Source: JAOUFP01 sp947085825
Lineage (GTDB): Bacteria > Nitrospirota > Thermodesulfovibrionia > Thermodesulfovibrionales > UBA6898
Length of the DNA stretch: 19,714 nucleotides
Assembly: GCA_947085825.1 (NCBI GenBank)
Contig: CAMTXX010000028.1
Span: 1-19,714 of the forward strand
Direction: 5' to 3'
The translations under genes and the position numbers were made by a program. The notes beneath the pieces were generated by a model. It had not been told where the DNA came from. It was given only the letters and a program-made list of their open reading frames with translations, and did not search any database. Below, piece after piece: positions 1 to 5,769 of this stretch (position 1 is the stretch's first letter; every line of letters starts with the position of its first letter).

Positions 1-75
1 ATGGCGGCGGCTATGGAAAAGTGTCCTGTCGTTTCAGCCGATCATGTCCGCGTCGCTTCTGCTGAGATTATCTGA
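1..75 (+). CDS. Possible C-terminal tail of a truncated plus-strand gene
   Basis: The first frame is open from the window edge to a TGA at 73-75 and encodes about 24 residues ending in VRVASAEII. The composition looks protein-like, but the piece is too short to assign to a family, and the upstream part lies outside the window. A GC-rich hairpin follows 21 nt after the stop, which suits a gene end. It could equally be non-coding; the ATG at base 1 is probably an internal codon if the gene is real. Confidence 0.3.
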   Translation: MAAAMEKCPVVSADHVRVASAEII

Positions 76-96
76 TGTGCTCATTTGACTTGATGC

Positions 97-119
97 GGGG
101 AAGGCTTCTGTCCTTCCCC
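97..119 (+). terminator. GC-rich hairpin after the left-edge reading frame
   Basis: GGGGAAGG (97-104) and CCTTCCCC (112-119) form a perfect 8-bp stem with a 7-nt loop. No clear T-run follows on either strand, so this is a weak terminator candidate. It would fit the end of the gene that may stop at 75. Confidence 0.35.
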
Positions 120-229
120 CTTCAGGCTGCTCTATTGTGAATGGGTTGCTTTAATGATAAATCTCAGGCCGGTTTAATCCAAAATCTAACAAATGTGCTT
201 CTGCGCATATGAACGCATGAGCGTTTTAA

Positions 230-271
230 AATAAAGAGGGACAGGCTTTTTTGGGTCTGCCCCTCTTTATT
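230..271 (-). terminator. Intrinsic terminator of the small Cys-rich gene
   Basis: A long inverted repeat (230-246 against 255-271) gives about 17 paired positions, with one G-U pair and one mismatch. It lies 17 nt past the stop of the gene at 289-447. On the minus strand it is followed by a T-rich stretch (complement of 221-229). On the plus strand no T-run follows, so termination is assigned to the minus strand. Confidence 0.75.
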
Positions 272-288
272 CTGGAAAATTGACGATA

Positions 289-447
289 TTAACTCACGCA
301 ACAGATGCGTCTCATTTTTTTCTTGCCGTCCGGTGTTACGGAGAGGACAACTTCTACCTTGTTCCCGCAATTGCTGCAGTTTTGAGACTTGCTCTTTGCG
401 CCAGCACGTGCTGAAACGTCGGTCTTCGACTTTCCTTTTTCTGCCAT
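289..447 (-). CDS. 52-aa small CxxC/CC protein, putative metal-binding
   Basis: This short gene encodes 52 residues. The first 22 or so are Lys/Ser/Ala-rich and probably disordered. They are followed by NCSNCGNK (C24, C27), a beta-like stretch VEVVLSV, and a basic end KKKMRRICCVS (C49, C50). The four cysteines could form a minimal zinc ribbon, although a CC pair in place of a second CxxC is unusual. The ATG at 447 is preceded by AAGGAGG at good spacing. A consensus promoter lies at 605-634 and a strong intrinsic terminator at 230-271, so it appears to be a complete monocistronic unit. I cannot name the family. A DNA-, RNA- or ribosome-associated role is possible given the charge but is inference. 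Confidence 0.8.
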   Translation of the reverse strand: MAEKGKSKTDVSARAGAKSKSQNCSNCGNKVEVVLSVTPDGKKKMRRICCVS

Positions 448-604
448 TTTATTTCCTCCTTTCCATATTTAAGTCTTTTGTCAATCACTGGATGTTCCCT
501 GTTCCTGCCCGGCAGACACAAAACTATCCTTTTATTTTTCTTCCGGATGGCAAATCTCGTGCAAACACGGATGATACGACCGAAGAAATAATGAAAAACT
601 TGTT
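448..604 (-). promoter_or_regulatory. Leader of about 150 nt upstream of the small Cys-rich gene
   Basis: The interval between the small Cys-rich gene and the MerR gene (448-750) holds no convincing gene. Transcription from the promoter at 605-634 should start near 598, which gives the 52-codon gene a 5' untranslated leader of about 150 nt. That is long for such a short gene. I do not recognise a known riboswitch in it. Confidence 0.35.
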
Positions 605-634
605 ATTATAATTCATAAAATTAAATCTTGTCAA
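605..634 (-). promoter_or_regulatory. Consensus sigma-70-type promoter for the small Cys-rich gene
   Basis: On the minus strand this reads TTGACA, an 18-nt spacer, then TATAAT, both boxes perfect. The only downstream gene before a terminator is the 52-codon gene at 289-447. Perfect boxes suggest constitutive, strong expression. Confidence 0.75.
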
Positions 635-668
635 TAGATATGGAAACATCCAAAATAGAAACTATCTT

Positions 669-700
669 CTGATATGAGTTATAATAACTGGAATTATCAG
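669..700 (+). promoter_or_regulatory. Nested inverted repeats upstream of the MerR-type gene, possible operator
   Basis: CTGATA (669-674) and TATCAG (695-700) form an outer inverted repeat. Inside it AGTTA-TAA-TAACT (677-689) forms a second palindrome containing a TATAAT hexamer (680-685). MerR-family proteins bind dyads in promoter spacers and often regulate their own gene, 50 nt downstream here. No good -35 box is visible, so the promoter assignment is tentative. Confidence 0.35.
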
Positions 701-750
701 CACGATTTATTCCATAATAGATACATTCAGCAAATTGCGACCGGTGGGAA

Positions 751-1185
751 ATGAAAACAGATTTAACTGATGAAGAAAAAAAGAGCGCCCCGCTTTACCA
801 GATCAGCATAGTAGCGGAACTGATAGGGACCACAGACCAGACTTTGAGGCTTTACGAAAAGCATGGTTTGATAAAGCCTGCAAGACGGAACAAAAACAGG
901 TATTACTCGGAAAATGATATAAAATGGATCCGGTGTCTGAGAGACCTTATTCATAACCAGAAAATCAGCATAGAGGGCATAAAAAAACTCCTTGATTATG
1001 CCCCCTGCTGGGACATCACACGGTGTTCTGAACAGCAAAGGAGCAAATGCTCCGCGTATATTGATCATACCAGACCCTGCTGGGAATTAAACAAGGCTAT
1101 ATGCAATACCGCATCAGGGAAATTATGCGAAGACTGCGTAGTCTATATCTCAAAAAACCTCTCAGCAAAACCTTTCAGAAAATAA
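751..1185 (+). CDS. MerR-family regulator with Cys-rich C-terminal domain carrying two Cys-Trp motifs
   Basis: The protein has 144 residues. The N-terminal half is a MerR-type winged helix-turn-helix (about 16-82), with the typical TLRLYEKHGLIKPAR recognition and wing segment and a YYSENDI motif. The C-terminal part (about 84-132) has seven cysteines: C86, C92, C100, C110, C118, C126 and C129. Two of them sit in PCW motifs (PCWDI and PCWEL). This resembles 'two-CW' cysteine modules, which suggests a metal, redox or cofactor sensor in place of the usual short MerR effector tail. The ATG has only a weak Shine-Dalgarno (GGTGGG). The gene stands alone on this strand, convergent with the TPR gene and divergent from the small Cys-rich gene. 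Its target and ligand are unknown; the regulator call is firm, the sensing role is inference. Confidence 0.85.
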   Translation: MKTDLTDEEKKSAPLYQISIVAELIGTTDQTLRLYEKHGLIKPARRNKNRYYSENDIKWIRCLRDLIHNQKISIEGIKKLLDYAPCWDITRCSEQQRSKCSAYIDHTRPCWELNKAICNTASGKLCEDCVVYISKNLSAKPFRK

Positions 1186-1187
1186 TT

Positions 1188-1210
1188 CCGGAGTTCAGCC
1201 CGGCTTTTTC
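1188..1210 (+). terminator. Weak terminator-like hairpin between convergent genes
   Basis: A 4-bp CCGG/CCGG stem with an 8-nt loop is followed by CTTTTT, 2 nt after the MerR-type stop codon. The stem is short, so this is only a candidate. The reverse strand also has a T-rich stretch after the stem, so it could serve both convergent genes. Confidence 0.3.
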
Positions 1211-1259
1211 GCGGTAAACTTCTTTCATGTTTTGCATTACTGCTTCAGCCAGGACGCGC

Positions 1260-1556
1260 TTATGGCACATGTATCGAAGACGTTTTAAACTCAGGGTCTA
1301 TAAGATAAGCCTCGCTGAAATATTTTTGCGCTGCAGCGTAATCCTTCAACTTATAACTGCCATACCCGAGCAAATAATACGCCCTGGGATCAGGTGTTTT
1401 TTCTACATGTACCTTTAAATGTTTTATCGAGGCTTTGTAATTATGTTTCAGGTAATACGTCAGACCCTTTTGATAATCCTCCTCTTGCGCTGAAATGAGC
1501 GCTGCCGTGGAAAATAAAAATGCCGACAAAACGATAAAAATAAGTGACTTTTTCAT
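1260..1556 (-). CDS. Small exported TPR-repeat protein
   Basis: The product has 98 residues. It begins with a classical signal peptide: MKK, a hydrophobic core, and a likely cleavage near ISA|Q at residue 23. The rest holds roughly two tetratricopeptide repeats (about 26-57 and 58-90), with YYLLGYGSYKLKDYAAAQ and AYLIDPEF matching TPR helix positions. TPRs mediate protein contacts, so this is probably a periplasmic adaptor. It starts 27 nt after the PBP1A stop with a strong AGGAGGT Shine-Dalgarno, so the two genes probably share a transcript, and a role in cell-wall synthesis is plausible by context only. It is short for a TPR protein. The last residues (KTSSIHVP) are not TPR-like, but there is no sign of a frameshift. 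Confidence 0.8.
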   Translation of the reverse strand: MKKSLIFIVLSAFLFSTAALISAQEEDYQKGLTYYLKHNYKASIKHLKVHVEKTPDPRAYYLLGYGSYKLKDYAAAQKYFSEAYLIDPEFKTSSIHVP

Positions 1557-1583
1557 CTTGACCTCCTGGCCTGTCTCCGGACA

Positions 1584-3896
1584 TCAATCAAAGTTAAACT
1601 GCGATGGGTCCTTTATCTCCCATGTCTTCCCCGAGGATCTGGCAGGCGCTTGCTGCCTGGGTTCAGACCCTTCCTTGAAATATTCCTTGATCCCCGAGCC
1701 ATCACTGGAGAGCAGTCCTGTTTCAGGGTCTATATGATAACTGACTATGCCCTCAGGGGTATAAAAATTTTCAGGACCTCCCTTAAGGGCGTTGTTCATG
1801 AAAGAAACCCATATAGGAGAGGCGGCGCGGGCACCTGTTTCCTGAGCGCCCAGGGATTTTAAATTATCAAAACCTACCCATACAGAGGCCACAAGATCAG
1901 GAGTATAGCCTACGAACCAGGCGTCTTTATAATCATTGGTAGTGCCGGTTTTCCCGGCAACCGGCCTGCCTAAGGCCCGCGCACGCCATCCTGTGCCGTA
2001 CCTGACAACATCCTCCATCATGGAAGTGATGAGAAACGCCGTCTGCGGACTGATCGCCTGTTCAGGGTTCGGCTCATTGCTTTCGACGATCCTGCCTTGA
2101 CGGTCAGATACATATTTTATATAAATGGGATTGGTCTTCATTCCATTGCTTGCAAATACGTTATATACCGTCGCCAGTTCAAGAGGTGTAATGCTGAACG
2201 ATCCGAGCGCTATGCTGAGATTCGCGGGCATATCGCCATAAAAGCCGACAGTCCGGGAAAAATTTGTCAGGGTATCAATCCCTATTGCTTCTGCAAGCCT
2301 GACTGTTACCACGTTTCTTGAAAAAGTGAGCGCTTCCTTCAGCCGCGTAGGACCATAAAACTTGCGGTCCGCATTCTCAGGGCTCCATGCCTTTGCAGCG
2401 CCGCCGGTGTATGTGATAGGCTCATCGTTTATAAGGCTTGCAGGCGTGAACCCGTGGTCCATGGCAGCAGCATATATTACCGGCTTGAAGGCCGAGCCGG
2501 GCTGGCGTTTTGCGAACAGGACTCTGTTGAAATCACTTTTTGTGAAATCATAGCCGCCCACCATAGCCCTGACAAATCCTGTATAAGGCTCTATCGCCAC
2601 GAGCGCCCCTTCGACCTCGGGTTCTTGCTCTAAGGAAAGCAACAAGGTCTGCTTCTGAATACTTTTTATGCTGACTTTTACCATATCTCCGGGTTTTAAT
2701 ATCCTGGTCAGGTCGAAGTTTTTTATCATCTTTGCCGTGCCCTTTGGGGGGTCCAGAGCTTTTGCCGCCCATTGCGCATCATTAAGCGAAAGCCTTCCAA
2801 CGACCCCTCTTGTCTTAATCAGGGCCTCCTTTGGGTTGACCTTAAGAACAAGTCCGGAGTAAATATCTCCTGGAGATATTGCCACAGTTGCCGAGAGTTC
2901 TTTGATCTTCAGTTCCTTTTCAATATCAATGTCGCTTTTGTGTTCGATCGGGCCCCGCCATCCCCTTCTTTTATCAACGTCTCTTATGCCTGACTGCATC
3001 GCGTTCACAGCAGCCTCCTGCATGCCCCTGTTCAAAGTGGTATATACTTTGAGTCCGCTTTTATAAACAGTATCCTCTCCGTACTTATCTTCAAGGTATT
3101 TTCTGATATATTCTGTAAAGTAGCCGTTGACCTCAAAACCTTTTTTGGGACTCGACAAATACAGAGGCTGCTTATAGGTACTCTCTTTCTCAGCCTTGCT
3201 TATGTACCCTTCTGCCTCCATGCGTGTCAAGACTATGAACTGTCTCTGTTTGGCCTTTGTCAGATTATTAAAAGGTGAATTGGAAGAAGGGGCCTTTACC
3301 AATCCTGCGATCATGGATGCCTCGGCCAGGTTGAGCTGTTTAGCAGACTTGCCGAAATACTTCCTTGCGGCCATCTCAATGCCGTACGCGCCGTGACCAA
3401 AATAAACTTTGTTTAAATACAGTTCAAGTATCTCTTTTTTGCTGAGGCTCTTCTCTATCTTTATCGCAAGGGAGGCTTCCCTCAATTTTCTTTTAATGGT
3501 TTTCTCCGGGGACAAAAAGACCACCTTTGCAAGCTGCTGGGTTATAGTACTGCCGCCTTCTTTGAAACTTGCGTGCATAATGTCTTTTACAGCGGCCCTT
3601 GCGATGCCGATATAATCTATGCCCTTATGTTTCCAGAATCTGGAATCTTCTACTGCAACAATGGCATTGAGCATATTTTTGGGGATGGCATCGATCGGGA
3701 CGAATATGCCTTTTTCGATTTTCAGCTCCCCGATAAGGACATCGTCATCGGAATATATTTTTGTGCCGCCGGAAGGGTTATATTTTTTCAGTTCCTCTAT
3801 GGATGGGACATTTCTGGAGACTGCCATATAACCTCCGGCAATGCCGCCAAACAAAACAGATAAAAGAATAATGACAATGATAAGCTTCAGCTTCAT
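1584..3896 (-). CDS. mrcA: Penicillin-binding protein 1A (class A, bifunctional glycosyltransferase/transpeptidase)
   Basis: The 770-residue protein has the full class A PBP layout. Residues 4-24 form one N-terminal membrane anchor. The GT51 glycosyltransferase (about 45-220) contains EDSRFWKHKG with catalytic E83, GGSTITQQLAK, and KRKLRE with E140. An OB-like insert covers roughly 320-425. The transpeptidase shows SxxK at S468-K471 (PGSAFK), SRN at 526-528 and KTG at 649-651. It polymerises lipid II into glycan strands and crosslinks the stem peptides in the periplasm. Length is typical for the family. No Shine-Dalgarno precedes the ATG, and the promoter -10 box ends 8 nt before it, so the mRNA is probably leaderless. 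The TPR gene follows 27 nt downstream. The family call is certain; the symbol (mrcA/ponA) follows E. coli usage. Confidence 0.96.
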   Translation of the reverse strand: MKLKLIIVIILLSVLFGGIAGGYMAVSRNVPSIEELKKYNPSGGTKIYSDDDVLIGELKIEKGIFVPIDAIPKNMLNAIVAVEDSRFWKHKGIDYIGIARAAVKDIMHASFKEGGSTITQQLAKVVFLSPEKTIKRKLREASLAIKIEKSLSKKEILELYLNKVYFGHGAYGIEMAARKYFGKSAKQLNLAEASMIAGLVKAPSSNSPFNNLTKAKQRQFIVLTRMEAEGYISKAEKESTYKQPLYLSSPKKGFEVNGYFTEYIRKYLEDKYGEDTVYKSGLKVYTTLNRGMQEAAVNAMQSGIRDVDKRRGWRGPIEHKSDIDIEKELKIKELSATVAISPGDIYSGLVLKVNPKEALIKTRGVVGRLSLNDAQWAAKALDPPKGTAKMIKNFDLTRILKPGDMVKVSIKSIQKQTLLLSLEQEPEVEGALVAIEPYTGFVRAMVGGYDFTKSDFNRVLFAKRQPGSAFKPVIYAAAMDHGFTPASLINDEPITYTGGAAKAWSPENADRKFYGPTRLKEALTFSRNVVTVRLAEAIGIDTLTNFSRTVGFYGDMPANLSIALGSFSITPLELATVYNVFASNGMKTNPIYIKYVSDRQGRIVESNEPNPEQAISPQTAFLITSMMEDVVRYGTGWRARALGRPVAGKTGTTNDYKDAWFVGYTPDLVASVWVGFDNLKSLGAQETGARAASPIWVSFMNNALKGGPENFYTPEGIVSYHIDPETGLLSSDGSGIKEYFKEGSEPRQQAPARSSGKTWEIKDPSQFNFD

Positions 3897-3904
3897 GTGC
3901 TAAA

Positions 3905-3934
3905 ATTATAACCTTGTTTTTAGATAACTGTCAA
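3905..3934 (-). promoter_or_regulatory. Consensus sigma-70-type promoter for PBP1A
   Basis: On the minus strand this reads TTGACA, an 18-nt spacer and TATAAT. The -10 box ends only 8 nt before the PBP1A ATG, which places the expected start of transcription at or within about 2 nt of the A of the ATG. Architecture and spacing match the promoter at 605-634. Confidence 0.8.
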
Positions 3935-4065
3935 AAGAGGGTTGTTATTTGAGAATATTAATAATCGAAAAATGCATTAAACCGTGGTTCTATGCAGGCT
4001 TGAAAACAAAAATGAATTTTAGAGCTGTTGCGCTATTGCTTTGCAGCACTGGGGTAATCAACAAC

Positions 4066-4099
4066 ATAACAAAAGACTCCGGAGAGAGTCCTTTGTTAT
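4066..4099 (-). terminator. Terminator-like hairpin at the end of the ribosomal cluster
   Basis: ATAACAAAAGACTC (4066-4079) pairs with GAGTCCTTTGTTAT (4086-4099) in a 14-bp stem with one non-Watson-Crick position and a 6-nt loop. It lies 45 nt past the 29-codon frame at 4144-4233 and before the PBP1A promoter. On the minus strand only a moderately T-rich GTTGTTGATT follows. A T-run on the plus strand (4106-4110) means it could also block antisense reading. Confidence 0.6.
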
Positions 4100-4143
4100 T
4101 AACACTTTTTATCCGGCCTGCCCGGGCCCTTTCGAGGAACTGC

Positions 4144-4233
4144 TCAGGTTGAAACGCCGAGCCTCGGCAAAACCACTGTCTGTAAAATTATCCAGGCTGC
4201 TATGATAACAAATCCGATCAATATATCGTTCAT
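4144..4233 (-). CDS. 29-aa single-span membrane microprotein coupled to rplQ
   Basis: The ATG at 4233 shares its A with the last base of the rplQ TAA stop (TAATG), and the frame ends in TGA at 4144-4146. The product starts MNDILIG, continues as a strongly hydrophobic segment of about 18 residues (FVIIAAWIILQTVVL), and ends PRLGVST. It looks like one membrane-spanning helix with a short polar tail. Translation would rely on coupling to rplQ, since no independent Shine-Dalgarno is visible. The terminator-like hairpin lies 45 nt downstream, so the frame falls inside the operon. I do not recognise a named family. Chance is possible at this length, but composition, overlap and position together argue for a real gene. 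Confidence 0.6.
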   Translation of the reverse strand: MNDILIGFVIIAAWIILQTVVLPRLGVST

Positions 4234-4655
4234 TATGCTTTTCCTTGCTTCTCCGGCTTCTCTTCTTTCTTAGCCTTGCCCTTGGCCTGCTTTATCTTTT
4301 CATAATCTATGAATTCAAGTATGGCCATGGGGGCTGAATCCTTCAGCCTGTTTCTTGTCTGTACCAGCCTGAGATAGCCTCCGTTTCTTCCGGTAAACCT
4401 GGGAGCTATTTCATTGAAAAGTTTTGACGCTGTTTTCCTGTCTGTTACATATGACAAGACCTGTCTTTTTGAATGCAGGTCACCTTTTATTCCAAAAGTT
4501 ACCATCTTTTCAGCGATCCTTTTTGTTTCCTTTGCCTTTGCAACAGTTGTTTCTATCCTCTGGTTATCGAACAAGGCTGTAACAAGTCCGCGCAAAAGCG
4601 CCTTCCTCTGATTTGCAGTTCTGCCGAATAATCTCCCGTCAACTTTATGACGCAT
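4233..4655 (-). CDS. rplQ: 50S ribosomal protein bL17
   Basis: The protein has 140 residues starting MRHKVDGRLFGRTANQR, the standard bL17 N-terminus. The ATG at 4655 was chosen on that match and on a GGAGGTG Shine-Dalgarno, rather than an upstream in-frame ATG deeper inside rpoA. bL17 binds 23S rRNA near the exit side of the large subunit. The start overlaps the rpoA stop by 11 nt, so translation is probably coupled. About 24 C-terminal residues are rich in Lys, Glu, Gln and Gly and form a charged tail beyond the core fold. It is the last canonical gene of the cluster; a 29-codon membrane frame overlaps its stop codon. Confidence 0.96.
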   Translation of the reverse strand: MRHKVDGRLFGRTANQRKALLRGLVTALFDNQRIETTVAKAKETKRIAEKMVTFGIKGDLHSKRQVLSYVTDRKTASKLFNEIAPRFTGRNGGYLRLVQTRNRLKDSAPMAILEFIDYEKIKQAKGKAKKEEKPEKQGKA

Positions 4656-5685
4656 TTTCGCTAACACCTCCAGTCTGTAAGGCTGCTGCCTCTTTCTCGA
4701 TGCTTTCAAGGTCAATCTTCATGCCAAGGTGAAGCCCCATCACAGATAATATCTCTTTTATCTCGTTAAGGGATTTTCTGCCGAAATTCTTTGTCTTGAG
4801 CATTTCAGGTTCTGTCTTATGGACGAGTTCAGCGATAGTCCTTATTTCAGCGTTTTTCAGGCAATTATAAGACCTCACAGAGAGTTCAAGCTCATCTACA
4901 GTCTTATAAAGATTTGTATTCAACGATGAACTGCCTTCTGACCCGATAATCACTGACTTCGGTTCATTTACAACAAGCTCTTCATATTTTTCTTCAGCTA
5001 CAAAAATGTCCATGTGTTCGATTAAAATAGAAGCTGCATCAGAAATGGCCTTCTCGGGAGTTATGCTCCCGTCAGTCCATAATTCCATGATGAGTCTGTC
5101 ATAATCTGTTGCTTTTCCGACCCTGGTCTTTTCTACCAAAAAATTAACCCTTTGAATAGGAGAAAAAACAGCGTCAATAGCTATCATTCCTACCGGCAAG
5201 TCCTCTTTCGTAGTCTCTGTTGTTACATAACCCTTGCCTTTTTTAATATATAATTCCGCTTCGAACCTGGCATCCTTATCCAGTGTAGCAACAGCCAGTT
5301 CAGGATTCAAGACTTCTATTGAAGAATCAGCCTGCAGCTCCCCTGCCGTTACCAGGGCTGGCCCCTTAGCGCTAAAGGTCGCAACTTTATCGCCTTCCCC
5401 ATGAAATTTAATCCTCATCTTTTTCAGATTTAAAATGATATCAATAACATCTTCCTTAATGCCTTTTATGGACGAAAATTCATGCATAGCGCCCGAAACT
5501 TTTACTGCCGTCACAGCAGCGCCTTCCAAAGACGAAAGTAAAACCCGTCTCAATGAATTTCCTACTGTTATGCCAAAACCGCGTTCCAATGGCTCAACAA
5601 TAACCTTCCCGTAAACACTGCTCAATGTCTCTTCATCAAACCTGATCTTCTCAGGTAATTGAAAGCCTTTTTTCTTAAGGTTCAT
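4645..5685 (-). CDS. rpoA: DNA-directed RNA polymerase subunit alpha
   Basis: The protein has 346 residues. The N-terminal domain (about 1-230) holds the dimerisation and assembly motif ERGFGITVGNSLRRVLLSS. The C-terminal domain (about 255-330) has the UP-element and activator-binding segment VRSYNCLK and TKNFGRKSLNEIKEIL, so the equivalents of E. coli R265, N268, G296, K298 and S299 are present. The subunit scaffolds assembly of the polymerase core. The ATG at 5685 is preferred because GGGAGG sits just upstream; an ATG 12 nt earlier (5697), with a poorer Shine-Dalgarno, would add four residues (MGGL). A perfect 10-bp hairpin separates it from rpsD. Confidence 0.97.
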   Translation of the reverse strand: MNLKKKGFQLPEKIRFDEETLSSVYGKVIVEPLERGFGITVGNSLRRVLLSSLEGAAVTAVKVSGAMHEFSSIKGIKEDVIDIILNLKKMRIKFHGEGDKVATFSAKGPALVTAGELQADSSIEVLNPELAVATLDKDARFEAELYIKKGKGYVTTETTKEDLPVGMIAIDAVFSPIQRVNFLVEKTRVGKATDYDRLIMELWTDGSITPEKAISDAASILIEHMDIFVAEEKYEELVVNEPKSVIIGSEGSSSLNTNLYKTVDELELSVRSYNCLKNAEIRTIAELVHKTEPEMLKTKNFGRKSLNEIKEILSVMGLHLGMKIDLESIEKEAAALQTGGVSENAS

Positions 5686-5735
5686 AAGGCCTCCCATCTG
5701 CCTCGAATTTATTTTTAATTAATTCCTTTAAAGTC

Positions 5736-5759
5736 CCGCTGAGAATATGTTCTCAGCGG
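5736..5759 (-). other. Perfect 10-bp hairpin between rpsD and rpoA
   Basis: CCGCTGAGAA and TTCTCAGCGG are perfect complements around a 4-nt loop, in the 84-nt spacer between rpsD and rpoA. There is no T-run immediately after it on the minus strand, so complete termination is unlikely. RNA processing, partial attenuation or a protein-binding site are more plausible. Confidence 0.6.
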
Positions 5760-5769
5760 ACGAACATTC

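Noticed and set aside
120..190. CTGAGA...ACCC pattern on the minus strand reminiscent of a TPP riboswitch
   Set aside because: The conserved CCTGAT/GGATAAT part is missing and no thiamine gene follows.
333..611. 92-codon plus-strand frame over the small Cys-rich gene and its promoter
   Set aside because: It is antisense to a better supported gene with promoter, Shine-Dalgarno and terminator, and its translation is low-complexity Phe/Leu/Ser without domains.
3949..4152. 67-codon plus-strand frame in the PBP1A-rplQ interval
   Set aside because: It runs through the strong hairpin at 4066-4099, starts with TTG without a ribosome-binding site, and overlaps the end of the coupled microprotein.
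4645..4715. bL17 start at the upstream ATG (4715)
   Set aside because: It would place 20 extra residues inside rpoA; the internal ATG at 4655 has the Shine-Dalgarno and family N-terminus.
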